A stretch of 64,000 nucleotides of DNA from Allodiplogaster sudhausi. Taxonomy: Eukaryota; Nematoda; Chromadorea; Rhabditida; Diplogasteridae. A program made the position numbers and the translations under genes. Location of the stretch: contig CALZFC010000203.1 in assembly GCA_945643635.1 (NCBI GenBank), positions 1 through 64,000 on the forward strand. Direction: 5' to 3'. Numbering within the stretch: the first letter of the stretch is position 1; every line of letters starts with the position of its first letter. Positions 40,730 through 53,850 of this stretch are shown one piece after another. The notes under the pieces are model-generated. The model had not been told where the DNA came from. It ran no database searches and saw only the letters and a program-made list of their open reading frames with translations.

Positions 40730-43691
40730 CGTTCGGCGAACATCGGCTATCATCAGGTTTCATCGGCTTTCATCGGCTAACAACGGGTTTCATCGGTTGT
40801 CATCGGTAAACATCCAGTTTCATCTGCGAGCATCGGGATTCATCGGGTTTCATCGGCTAACAACGGGTTTCATCGGATTTCATCGGGTTTCATCGTCGAA
40901 TATCGGGTATCACCGGGTGTCATCGTCGCATGTCGGGTATCATCGGGTTTCATCGGCGAACATCGGGTATCATCGGGTTTCATCGGCTAACATCGGGTTT
41001 CATCAGTTGTCATCGGTAAACATCCAGTTTCATCGGCGAACATCGGGTATCATCGGGTTTCATCGGCTAACTTCGGGTTTCATCGGGTTTCATCGGCTAA
41101 CATCGGGTATCATCGGATTACATCGGTTTTCATCTTCGAACATCGGGTTTCATCGGGTTTCATCGTTCATAATCGGGTATCATCGGGTTTCATCGGCTAA
41201 CAACGGGTTTCATGGTATCATCGGGTTTCATCGGCTAACATCGGGTTTCATCAGTTGTCATCGGTAAACATCCAGTTTCATCGGCGAACATCGGTATCAT
41301 CGGGTTTCATCGGCTAACTTCGGGTTTCATCGGGTTTCATCGGCTAACATCGGGTATCATCGGATTACATCGGTTTTCATCTTCGAACATCGGGTTTCAT
41401 CGGTTTCATCGTTCATAATCGGGTATCATCGGGTTTCATCGGCTAACAACGGGTTTCATCGGGTTATATGGTTGAACATCAGGTTTTATCGGGGAACATC
41501 GGGTTTCATCGGGTTTCATCGGGATTCATCGGGTTTCATCAGCTAACATCGGGTGCCATCGGATTACATCGGTTTTCATGGGCGAACATCGGGTTTCATC
41601 GGGTTTCATCGTCGAATATCGGGCATCGTCGGGTTTCATAGTCTAATATCGGGTATCATCGGGTTTCATCAGGTTCCATCGGCTAACAACGGGTTTCATC
41701 GTGTTTTATGGGGAACATCGGGTTTTATCGGGTTTGTAATCCGATGCTACCCGATGTTAGCCGATGAAGCCCGATGAAACCCGATGTTAGCCGATGATAC
41801 CCGATATTCGACGATGAAACCCGACGATACCCGATAATGGACGATGAAACCCGATGAAACCCGATAATGGACGATGAAACCCGATGAAACCCGATGTTAT
41901 AAGATGAAAACCCGATGTTCATCGGCTAACTTCGGGTTTCATCGGCTTTCATCGGCTAACATCGGGTATCATCGGATTTGACCAGTTTTTTACTAGAATT
42001 TAACCCGATTTTTTTTTCCAGAAATTGACCAGCTTTTGACAAGAATTTGACCAAAATTTGACCAGAATTTGACCAAAATTTGACCAGAATTTGACCAGTT
42101 TTTTACTAGAATTTAACCAGAATTTTTTCCAGAAATTGACCAGCTTTTGACAAGAATTTGACCAAAAGTTGACCAGAATTTGACCAAAATTGACCAGAAT
42201 TTGACCAGTTTTTGACCAGAATTTGACAAGATTTTGACCAGACCCGATAATGGACGATGAAACCCGATGAAACCCGATAATGGACGATGAAACCCGATGA
42301 AACCCGATGTTGGAAGATGAAAACCCGATGTTCATCGGCTAACTTCGGGTTTCATCGGGTTTCATCGGCTAACATCGGGTATCATCGGATTTGACCAGTT
42401 TTTTACTAGAATTTAACCAGATTTTTTTCCAGAAATTGACCAGATTTTGACAAGAATTTGACCAAAAGTTGACCAGAATTTGACCAGTTTTTTACCAGAA
42501 TTTAACCAGATTTTTTCCAGAATTTGACCATCTTTTGACCAGAATTTGAACAGAATTTGACAAAAAATTTGACCAGAATTTGACCAAAATTTGACCAGAA
42601 TTTTACCAGAATTTGACCAAAATTTGACCAGAATTTTACAAAATTTTCACCAGAATTTGACCAGTTTTTTTACCAGAATTTAACCAGATTTTCTTCAGAA
42701 TTTTTCAGAACCCGATGTTAGCCGATGAAACCCGATGAAACCCGATGTTAGCCGATGAAACCCGATGATACCCGATATTCGACGATGAAACCCGACGATA
42801 CCCGATAATGGACGATGAAACCCGATGTTCGAAGATGAAAACCGATGTAATCCGATGATACCCGATGATCGCCGATGAAACAAGATGATACCCGACATGC
42901 GACGATGAAACCCGATGATACCAGATATTCGACGATGAAACCCGACGAAAACCGATGTAATCCGATGCTACCCGATGTTAGCCGATGAAACCCGATGTTA
43001 GCCGATGAAACCCGATGAAACCGATGTTAGCCGATGAAAAAGATGATATCCGATATTCGACGATGAAACCTGATGATACCCGACATGCGACGATGAAACC
43101 CGATGAAACCCGAGGCTCGAAGATGAAAACCGATGTAATCCGATGATACCCGATGTTAGCCGATGAAACCCGATGAAACCCGATGTGCGCCGATGAAACC
43201 CGGTGATAACCGATGTTCGCCGATGAAACCGATGATAACCGACATGCGACGATGAAACCCGATGATACCCGATATTCGACGATGAAACCCGATGAAAACC
43301 GATGTAATCCGATGCTACCCGATGTTAGCCGATGAAACCCGATGTACACCGATGAAACCCGATGTGTGCCGATGAAACCGATGATGATACCCGATGTTCG
43401 CCGATGAAACCCGACGATACCCGATAATGGACGATGAAACCCGATGTTCGAAGATGAAAACCAATGTAATCCGATGATACCCGATGTTCGCCGATAAAAC
43501 CCGATGATACCCGATATTCGACGATGAAATCCGACGATACCCGATTATGGACGATGAAACCCGATGAAACCCGATGTTCGAAGATGAAAACCGATGTAAT
43601 CCGATGATACCCGATGTTAGCCGATGAAACCCGATGAAACCCGATGTGCGCCGATGAAACCCGATGAAACCCGATGTTAGCCGATGTAACC
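40730..43691. repeat. HOR copy 14, sister of copy 13
   Basis: Layout: A- arm 40730-41736, connector 41737-41919, short A- 41920-41976, B1 41977-42242, cassette 42243-42332, short A- 42333-42389, B2 42390-42710, A+ arm 42711-43691. It shares gatgatcgccg and ggttccatcgg with copy 13 but has a 981-bp A+ arm like copies 10 and 15. Confidence 0.92.
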
Positions 43692-46650
43692 CGTTCGGCG
43701 AACATCGGCTATCATCAGGTTTCATCGGCTTTCATCGGCTAACAACGGGTTTCATCGGTTGTCATCGGTAAACATCCAGTTTCATCTGCGAGCATCGGGA
43801 TTCATCGGGTTTCATCGGCTAACAACGGGTTTCATCGGATTTCATCGGGTTTCATCGTCGAATATCGGTATCACCGGGTGTCATCGTCGCATGTCGGGTA
43901 TCATCGGGTTTCATCGGCGAACATCGGGTATCATCGGGTTTCATCGGCTAACATCGGGTTTCATCAGTTGTCATCGGTAAACATCCAGTTTCATCGGCGA
44001 ACATCGGGTATCATCGGGTTTCATCGGCTAACTTCGGGTTTCATCGGGTTTCATCGGCTAACATCGGGTATCATCGGATTACATCGGTTTTCATCTTCGA
44101 ACATCGGGTTTCATCGGGTTTCATCGTTCATAATCGGGTATCATCGGGTTTCATCGGCTAACAACGGGTTTCATGGTATCATCGGGTTTCATCGGCTAAC
44201 ATCGGGTTTCATCAGTTGTCATCGGTAAACATCCAGTTTCATCGGCGAACATCGGGTATCATCGGGTTTCATCGGCTAACTTCGGGTTTCATCGGGTTTC
44301 ATCGGCTAACATCGGGTATCATCGGATTACATCGGTTTTCATCTTCGAACATCGGGTTTCATCGGGTTTCATCGTTCATAATCGGGTATCATCGGGTTTC
44401 ATCGGCTAACAACGGGTTTCATCGGGTTATATGGTTGAACATCAGGTTTTATCGGGGAACATCGGGTTTCATCGGGTTTCATCGGATTCATCGGGTTTCA
44501 TCAGCTAACATCGGGTGCCATCGGATTACATCGGTTTTCATGGGCGAACATCGGGTTTCATCGGGTTTCATCGTCGAATATCGGGCATCGTCGGGTTTCA
44601 TAGTCTAATATCGGGTATCATCGGGTTTCATCAGGTTTCATCGGCTAACAACGGGTTTCATCGTGTTTTATGGGGAACATCGGGTTTTATCGGGTTTGTA
44701 ATCCGATGCTACCCGATGTTAGCCGATGAAGCCCGATGAAACCCGATGTTAGCCGATGATACCCGATATTCGACGATGAAACCCGACGATACCCGATAAT
44801 GGACGATGAAACCCGATGAAACCCGATAATGGACGATGAAACCCGATGAAACCCGATGTTATAAGATGAAAACCCGATGTTCATCGGCTAACTTCGGGTT
44901 TCATCGGCTTTCATCGGCTAACATCGGGTATCATCGGATTTGACCAGTTTTTTACTAGAATTTAACCCGATTTTTTTTCCAGAAATTGACCAGCTTTTGA
45001 CAAGAATTTGACCAAAATTTGACCAGAATTTGACCAAAATTTGACCAGAATTTGACCAGTTTTTTACTAGAATTTAACCAGAATTTTTTCCAGAAATTGA
45101 CCAGCTTTTGACAAGAATTTGACCAAAAGTTGACCAGAATTTGACCAAAAATTGACCAGAATTTGACCAGTTTTTGACCAGAATTTGACAAGATTTTGAC
45201 CAGACCCGATAATGGACGATGAAACCCGATGAAACCCGATAATGGACGATGAAACCCGATGAAACCCGATGTTGGAAGATGAAAACCCGATGTTCATCGG
45301 CTAACTTCGGGTTTCATCGGGTTTCATCGGCTAACATCGGGTATCATCGGATTTGACCAGTTTTTTACTAGAATTTAACCAGATTTTTTTCCAGAAATTG
45401 ACCAGATTTTGACAAGAATTGACCAAAAGTTGACCAGAATTTGACCAGTTTTTTACCAGAATTTAACCAGATTTTTTCCAGAATTTGACCATCTTTTGAC
45501 CAGAATTTGAACAGAATTTGACACAAATTTGACCAGAATTTGACCAAAATTTGACCAGAATTTTACCAGAATTTGACCAAAATTTGACCAGAATTTTACA
45601 AAAATTTCACCAGAATTTGACCAGTTTTTTTACCAGAATTTAACCAGATTTTCTTCAGAATTTTTCAGAACCCGATGTTAGCCGATGAAACCCGATGAAA
45701 CCCGATGTTAGCCGATGAAACCCGATGATACCCGATATTCGACGATGAAACCCGACGATACCCGATAATGGACGATGAAACCCGATGTTCGAAGATGAAA
45801 ACCGATGTAATCCGATGATACCCGATGTTCGCCGATGAAACAAGATGATACCCGACATGCGACGATGAAACCCGATGATACCAGATATTCGACGATGAAA
45901 CCCGACGAAAACCGATGTAATCCGATGCTACCCGATGTTAGCCGATGAAACCCGATGTTAGCCGATGAAACCCGATGAAACCCGATGTTAGCCGATGAAA
46001 AAGATGATACCCGATATTCGACGATGAAACCTGATGATACCCGACATGCGACGATGAAACCCGATGAAACCCGAGGCTCGAAGATGAAAACCGATGTAAT
46101 CCGATGATACCCGATGTTAGCCGATGAAACCCGATGAAACCCGATGTGCGCCGATGAAACCCGGTGATACCCGATGTTCGCCGATGAAACCGATGATAAC
46201 CGACATGCGACGATGAAACCCGATGATACCCGATATTCGACGATGAAACCCGATGAAAACCGATGTAATCCGATGCTACCCGATGTTAGCCGATGAAACC
46301 CGATGAACACCGATGAAACCCGATGTGTGCCGATGAAACCCGATGATACCCGATGTTCGCCGATGAAACCCGACGATACCCGATAATGGACGATGAAACC
46401 CGATGTTCGAAGATGAAAACCAATGTAATCCGATGATACCCGATGTTCGCCGATAAAACCCGATGATACCCGATATTCGACGATGAAATCCGACGATACC
46501 CGATTATGGACGATGAAACCCGATGAAACCCGATGTTCGAAGATGAAAACCGATGTAATCCGATGATACCCGATGTTAGCCGATGAAACCCGATGAAACC
46601 CGATGTGCGCCGATGAAACCCGATGAAACCCGATGTTAGCCGATGTAACC
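43692..46650. repeat. HOR copy 15, expanded A- arm, 980-bp A+ arm
   Basis: Layout: A- arm 43692-44698, connector 44699-44881, short A- 44882-44938, B1 44939-45203, cassette 45204-45294, short A- 45295-45351, B2 45352-45670, A+ arm 45671-46650. Architecture is that of copy 10, nearly equal in length (2,959 against 2,958 bp). Confidence 0.92.
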
Positions 46651-49600
46651 CGTTCGGCGAACATCGGCTATCATCAGGTTTCATCGGCTTTCATCGGCTA
46701 ACAACGGGTTTCATCGGTTGTCATCGGTAAACATCCAGTTTCATCTGCGAGCATCGGGATTCATCGGGTTTCATCGGCTAACAACGGGTTTCATCGGATT
46801 TCATCGGGTTTCATCGTCGAATATCGGGTATCACCGGGTGTCATCGTCGCATGTCGGGTATCATCGGGTTTCATCGGCGAACATCGGGTATCATCGGGTT
46901 TCATCGGCTAACATCGGGTTTCATCAGTTGTCATCGGTAAACATCCAGTTTCATCGGCGAACATCGGGTATCATCGGGTTTCATCGGCTAACTTCGGGTT
47001 TCATCGGGTTTCATCGGCTAACATCGGTATCATCGGATTACATCGGTTTTCATCTTCGAACATCGGGTTTCATCGGGTTTCATCGTTCATAATCGGGTAT
47101 CATCGGGTTTCATCGGCTAACAACGGGTTTCATGGTATCATCGGGTTTCATCGGCTAACATCGGGTTTCATCAGTTGTCATCGGTAAACATCCAGTTTCA
47201 TCGGCGAACATCGGGTATCATCGGGTTTCATCGGCTAACTTCGGGTTTCATCGGGTTTCATCGGCTAACATCGGGTATCATCGGATTACATCGGTTTTCA
47301 TCTTCGAACATCGGGTTTCATCGGGTTTCATCGTTCATAATCGGGTATCATCGGGTTTCATCGGCTAACAACGGGTTTCATCGGGTTATATGGTTGAACA
47401 TCAGGTTTTATCGGGGAACATCGGGTTTCATCGGGTTTCATCGGGATTCATCGGGTTTCATCAGCTAACATCGGGTGCCATCGGATTACATCGGTTTTCA
47501 TGGGCGAACATCGGGTTTCATCGGGTTTCATCGTCGAATATCGGGCATCGTCGGGTTTCATAGTCTAATATCGGGTATCATCGGGTTTCATCAGGTTTCA
47601 TCGGCTAACAACGGGTTTCATCGTGTTTTATGGGGGAACATCGGGTTTTATCGGGTTTGTAATCCGATGCTACCCGATGTTAGCCGATGAAGCCCGATGA
47701 AACCCGATGTTAGCCGATGATACCCGATATTCGACGATGAAACCCGACGATACCCGATAATGGACGATGAAACCCGATGAAACCCGATAATGGACGATGA
47801 AACCCGATGAAACCCGATGTTATAAGATGAAAACCCGATGTTCATCGGCTAACTTCGGGTTTCATCGGCTTTCATCGGCTAACATCGGGTATCATCGGAT
47901 TTGACCAGTTTTTTACTAGAATTTAACCCGATTTTTTTTCCAGAAATTGACCAGCTTTTGACAAGAATTTGACCAAAATTTGACCAGAATTTGACCAAAA
48001 TTTGACCAGAATTTGACCAGTTTTTTTACTAGAATTTAACCAGAATTTTTTCCAGAAATTGACCAGCTTTTGACAAGAATTTGACCAAAAGTTGACCAGA
48101 ATTTGACCAAAAATTGACCAGAATTTGACCAGTTTTTGACCAGAATTTGACAAGATTTTGACCAGACCCGATAATGGACGATGAAACCCGATGAAACCCG
48201 ATAATGGACGATGAAACCCGATGAAACCCGATGTTGGAAGATGAAAACCCGATGTTCATCGGCTAACTTCGGGTTTCATCGGGTTTCATCGGCTAACATC
48301 GGGTATCATCGGATTTGACCAGTTTTTTACTAGAATTTAACCAGATTTTTTTCCAGAAATTGACCAGATTTTGACAAGAATTTGACCAAAAGTTGACCAG
48401 AATTTGACCAGTTTTTTACCAGAATTTAACCAGATTTTTTCCAGAATTTGACCATCTTTTGACCAGAATTTGAACAGAATTTGACAAAAATTTGACCAGA
48501 ATTTGACCAAAATTTGACCAGAATTTTACCAGAATTTGACCAAAATTTGACCAGAATTTTACAAAAATTTCACCAGAATTTGACCAGTTTTTTTACCAGA
48601 ATTTAACCAGATTTTCTTCAGAATTTTTCAGAACCCGATGTTAGCCGATGAAACCCGATGAAACCCGATGTTAGCCGATGAAACCCGATGATACCCGATA
48701 TTCGACGATGAAACCCGACGATACCCGATAATGGACGATGAAACCCGATGTTCGAAGATGAAAACCGATGTAATCCGATGATACCCGATGTTCGCCGATG
48801 AAACAAGATGATACCCGACATGCGACGATGAAACCCGATGATACCAGATATTCGACGATGAAACCCGACGAAAACCGATGTAATCCGATGCTACCCGATG
48901 TTAGCCGATGAAACCCGATGTTAACCGATGAAACCCGATGAAACCCGATGTTAGCCGATGAAAAAGATGATACCCGATATTCGACGATGAAACCTGATGA
49001 TACCCGACATGCGACGATGAAACCCGATGAAACCCGAGGCTCGAAGATGAAAACCGATGTAATCCGATGATACCCGATGTTAGCCGATGAAACCCGATGA
49101 AACCCGATGTGCGCCGATGAAACCCGGTGATACCCGATGTTCGCCGATGAAACCGATGATAACCGACATGCGACGATGAAACCCGATGATACCCGATATT
49201 CGACGATGAAACCCGATGAAAACCGATGTAATCCGATGCTACCCGATGTTAGCCGATGAAACCCGATGTACACCGATGAAACCCGATGTGTGCCGATGAA
49301 ACCCGATGATACCCGATGTTCGCCGATGAAACCCGACGATACCCGATAATGGACGATGAAACCCGATGTTCGAAGATGAAAACCAATGTAATCCGATGAT
49401 ACCCGATGTTCGCCGATAAAACCCGATGATACCCGATATTCGACGATGAAATCCGACGATACCCGATTATGGACGATGAAACCCGATGAAACCCGATGTT
49501 CGAAGATGAAAACCGATGTAATCCGATGATACCCGATGTTAGCCGATGAAACCCGATGAAACCCGATGTGCGCCGATGAAACCCGATGAAACCCGATGTT

Positions 49601-49893
49601 AGCCGATGTAACCCGATGAAACCCGATGTTAGCCGATGAAACCCGATGGTACCCGCTGTTCGCCGATGAAACCCGATGATACCCGACATGCGACGATGAA
49701 ACCCGATGATACCCGATATTCGACGATGAAACCCTATGAAAACCGATGTAATCCGATGCTACCCGATGTTAGCCGTTGAAACCCGATGAAACCCGATGAA
49801 ACCCGATGTTCGAAGATGAAAACCGATGTAATCCGATGATACCCGATGTTAGCCGATGAAACCCGATGAAACCCGATGTTAGCCGATGTAACC
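46651..49893. repeat. HOR copy 16, expanded A- arm, 1,260-bp A+ arm
   Basis: Layout: A- arm 46651-47659, connector 47660-47842, short A- 47843-47899, B1 47900-48166, cassette 48167-48256, short A- 48257-48313, B2 48314-48633, A+ arm 48634-49893. The A+ arm has one nested subrepeat (gaggctcg) and keeps the terminal ~280 bp with the ggtacccgctg monomer that copies 10-15 lack. Confidence 0.92.
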
Positions 49894-50385
49894 CGTTCGG
49901 CGAACATCGGCTATCATCAGGTTTCATCGGCTTTCATCGGCTAACAACGGGTTTCATCGGTTATCATCGGTAAACATCCAGTTTCATCTGCGAGCATCGG
50001 GATTCATCGGGTTTCATCGGCTAACAACGGGTTTCATCGGATTTCATCGGGTTTCATCGTCGAATATCGGGTATCACCGGGTGTCATCGTCGCATGTCGG
50101 GTATCATCGGGTTTCATCGGCGAACATCGGGTATCATCGGGTTTCATCGGCTAACATCGGGTTTCATCAGTTGTCATCGGTAAACATCCAGTTTCATCGG
50201 CGAACATCGGGTATCATCGGGTTTCATCGGCTAACTTCGGGTTTCATCGGGTTTCATCGGCTAACATCGGGTATCATCGGATTACATCGGTTTTCATCTT
50301 CGAACATCGGGTTTCATCGGGTTTCATCGTTCATAATCGGGTATCATCGGGTTTCATCGCTAACAACGGGTTTCATCGGGTTATA

Positions 50386-50789
50386 CAAGATTTTGACCAG
50401 AATTTTACCAAAATGTGACCAGAATTTGACCAGTTTTTGGCAAGAATTTAACCAGATTTTTTTCCAGAATTTGACCAAAAATTTGACCAGAATTTTACCA
50501 GTTTTTGACCAGAATTTGACAAGATTTTGACCAGAATTTTACAAAAATTTCACCAGAATTTGACCAGTTTTTTACCAGAATTTAACCAGATTTTTTCCAG
50601 AATTTAACCAGCTTTTGACCAGAATTTGAACAGAATTTGACCAAAATTTGACCAGAATTTGACCAAAATTTGACCAGAATTTTACCAGAATTTGACCAAA
50701 ATTTGACCATAATTTTACAAAAATTTCACCAGAATTTGACCATTTTTTTTACCAGAATTTAACCAGATTTTTTTCAGAATTTTTCAGAA
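50386..50789 (+). repeat. B+ module fused to a truncated A- arm
   Basis: The A- arm of copy 17 stops at gggttata, where others continue tggttgaacatc, and passes into caagattttgacc. This B+ block closely matches 53,950-54,350; the marker cagtttttggcaag is at 50431 and 53995, an offset of 3,564 bp. It ends with ttttttcagaatttttcag before A+, a variant of the usual ttttcttcag boundary. Confidence 0.85.
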
Positions 50790-51429
50790 CCCGATGTTAG
50801 CCGATGAAACCCGATGAAACCCGATGTTAGCCGATGAAACCCGATGATACCCGATATTCGACGATGAAACCCGACGATACCCGATAATGGACGATGAAAC
50901 CCAATGTTCGAAGATGAAAACCGATGTAATCCGATGATACCCGATGTTAGCCGATGAAACCCGATGAAACCCGATGTGCGCCGATGAACCCGATGAAACC
51001 CGATGTTAGCCGATGTAACCCGATGAAACCCGATGTTAGCCGATGAAACCCGATGGTACCCGCTGTTCGCCGATGAACCCGATGAAAGATTTTTTTTAGA
51101 ATTTGACCAGCTTTTGACCAGAATTTGACCAAAATTTGACCAGAATTTGACCAAAATTTTACCAGAATTTGACCAAAAGTTGACCAGAATTTGACCAAAA
51201 ATTGACCAGAATTTGACCAGTTTTTGACCAGAATTTGACAAGATTTTGACCAGAATTTTACCAAAATGTGACCAGAATTTGACCAGTTTTTTACTAGAAT
51301 TTAACCAGATTTTTTTCCAGAAATTGACCAGCTTTTGACCAGAATTTGACCAAAATTTGACCAGAATTTGACCAAAATTTGACCAGAATTTGACAAAAAA
51401 TTGACCAGAATTTGACCAGAATTTGATCA

Positions 51430-51705
51430 AAATCTTGTAAAATTAATTTCTGGTAAAAATCTTCTCAAATTCTGGTCAAATTTTGGTCAAATTCTGGTCA
51501 AATTTTGTCAAATTCTGGTCAAATTTTGGTCAAATTCTGGTCAAAAGCTGGTCAAATTCTTGTGAAATTTTTGTAAAATTCTGGTCAAAATCTTGTCAAA
51601 GTCTGGTCAAAAACTGGTCAAATTCTGTTCAAATTTTGGTAAAATTCTGGTCAAAGTCTTGTCAAATTCTGGTCAAAAACTGGTAAAATTCTGGTCAAAA
51701 CTGAC
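51430..51705 (-). repeat. Inverted B array (B-), first copy
   Basis: The 11-bp monomers run as ctggtcaaatt on the + strand. The switch from B+ occurs in atttgatcaaaatcttgtaa at 51421, and the array returns to B+ after ggtcaaaactgacc. It duplicates 53,341-53,619 with an offset of 1,920 bp and only a few differences. Confidence 0.88.
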
Positions 51706-52291
51706 CTTTTTTTTTACCAGAATTTAACCAGATTTTTTTTCAGAATTTTCAGAACCAGATGTTAGCCGATGAAACCCGATGAAACCCGATGTTAGCCGAT
51801 GAAACCCGATGATACCCGATATTCGACGATGAAACCCGACGATACCCGATAATGGACGATGAAACCCGATGAAACCCGATAATGGACGATGAAACCGATG
51901 AAAACCCGATGTTGGAAGATGAAAACCCGATGTTCATCGGCTAACTTCGGGTTTCATCGGGTTTCATCGGCTAACATCGGGTATCATCGGATTTGACCAG
52001 TTTTTTACTAGAATTTAAACCAGATTTTTTTCCAGAAATTGACCAGCTTTTGACAAGAATTTGACCAAAAGTTGACCAGAATTTGACCAAAATTGACCAG
52101 AATTTGACCGTTTTTTGACCAGAATTTGACAAGATTTTGACCAGACCCGATAATGGACGATGAAACCCGATGAAACCCGATAATGGACGATGAAACCCGA
52201 TGAAACATGATGTTGGAAGATGAAAACCCGATGTTCATCGGCTAACTTCGGGTTTCATCGGGTTTCATCGGCTAACATCGGTATCATCGGA

Positions 52292-53340
52292 TTTGACCAG
52301 TTTTTGACCAAAATTGACCAGAATTTGACCAGTTTTTTGACCAGAATTTGACAAGATTTTGACCAGAATTTTACCAAAATTTCACCAGAATTTGACCAGT
52401 TTTTACCAGAATTTGACCAAAATGTGACCAGAATTTGACCACAATTTGACCAGAATTTGACAAGATTTTGACCACAATTTTACAAAAATTTCACCAAATT
52501 TGGCCAGTTTTTTTTTACCAGAATTTAACCAGATTTTTTTTCAGAATTTGACCAGCTTTTGACCACAATTTGACCAAAATTTGACCACAATTTGACCAAA
52601 ATTTGACCAGAATTTGACAAAATTTTGATCAGAATGTAACCAAATTTGACAAGAATTTGACCAGTTTTTGACCAGAATTTGACAAGATTTTGACCAAATT
52701 TTACAAAAATTTCACCAGATTTTGACCAGTTTTTTTAATAGAATGTGACCTGATTTTTTCTAGAATTTGACCAGCTTTTGACCAGAATTTGACCAAAATT
52801 TGACCAGAATTTGACCAAAATTTTACCAGAATTTGACCAGTTTTGACCAGAATTTGACCAAAGTTTGACCAGAATTTTACCAGTTTTTGACCAGAATTTG
52901 ACAAGATTTTGACCAGAATTTAAAAAATGTGACCAAAATTTGACCAGAATTAGACAAAAAATTTACCAGAATTTGACCAGTTTTTGACCAGAATTTAATC
53001 AGATGTTTTCCAGAATTTGACCAAAATTTTACCAGAATTTGACAAGATTTTGAACAGAATTTGACAAGATTTTGACCAGAATTTTACCAAAATCAGACCA
53101 GAATTTGACAAGATTTTGACAAGATTGACCAGAATTTTACAAAAGTTTCACCAGAATTTGACCAGCTTTTAACCAGAATTGACCAAAATTTGACCAGAAT
53201 TTGTCCAAAATTTTAAAAGAATTTGACAAGCTTTTGACCAGAATTTGACCAAAATTTGACCAGAATTTGACCAAAATATTACCAGAATTTGACCAGTTTT
53301 GACCAGAATTTGACCAAAGTTTGACCAGAATTTGACCAGA
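52292..53340 (+). repeat. Heterogeneous B+ array
   Basis: About 1 kb of 11-bp B monomers with many private variants (aatgtgacc, gaccacaattt, aatcagacc, ttggccag, aatagaatgtgacc). It lacks the ordered landmark variants that make B1 and B2 recognisable in every other HOR. This is the least homogenised B sequence in the window. Confidence 0.85.
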
Positions 53341-53770
53341 ATTTGATCAAAATCTTGTAAAATTAATTTCTGGTCAAAATCTTCTCAAATTCTGGTCAAA
53401 TTTTGGTCAAATTCTGGTCAAATTTTGGTCCAATTCTGGTCAAATTTTGGTCAAATTCTGGTCAAAAGCTGGTCAAATTTTGTGAAATTTTTGTAAAATT
53501 CTGGTCAAAATCTTGTCAAAGTCTGGTCAAAAACTGGTCAAATTCTGTTCAAATTTTGGTAAAATTCTGGTCAAAGTCTTGTCAAATTCTGGTCAAAAAC
53601 TGGTAAAATTCTGGTCAAACTTTGGTCAAATTCTGGTCAAAACTGGTCAAATTCGGTAAAATTTTGTTCAAATTCTGGTCAAATTTTGGTCAAATTCTGG
53701 TCAAAAGCTGGTCAAATTCTATAAAAAATCTGGTCAAATTCTGGTAAAAAACTGGTCAATTCTGGTAAAA
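53341..53770 (-). repeat. Inverted B array (B-), second and longer copy
   Basis: It begins with the same switch sequence as at 51421. It continues past the duplicated 279 bp with further ctggtcaaatt monomers and the variants attctataaaaaatctgg and ggtaaaaaactgg, ending in a t run at 53772-53780. Read on the opposite strand, its last ~80 bp resemble the B+ sequence that starts after the island. Confidence 0.88.
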
Positions 53771-53850
53771 ATTTTTTTTTCAAAGGTTTAACATTTCGAA
53801 ATCAAGGGCTCTTGATGACTACTATATTTGCTTAATTTTAAGCAAAATTT
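53771..53850. other. Unique non-repeat island between inverted B arrays
   Basis: About 80 bp with no A or B monomer, the only such stretch I found. It holds a t run (53772-53780) and ttcgaa. It also has a hairpin at 53801-53816 with arms atcaag/cttgat around ggct, and a second at 53827-53846 with arms tttgcttaa/ttaagcaaa around tt. No reading frame of note and no family resemblance that I recognise. It lies between B- on the left and B+ on the right. Confidence 0.85.

Noticed and set aside
50774..51430. Open frame with LVKFWSNSGQ-type repeats resembling a low-complexity protein
   Set aside because: It is the 11-bp B monomer read on the stop-free strand, and it continues into A monomers with no change of coding signal.
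53771..53850. Rho-independent terminator or promoter in the unique island
   Set aside because: Hairpins and a t run are present, but the t run precedes the hairpins, there is no adjacent gene, and the stems are AT-rich.
53771..53850. Insertion sequence or MITE
   Set aside because: I see no target-site duplication and no recognisable termini. The flanks are B monomers, so ends cannot be defined from one copy.
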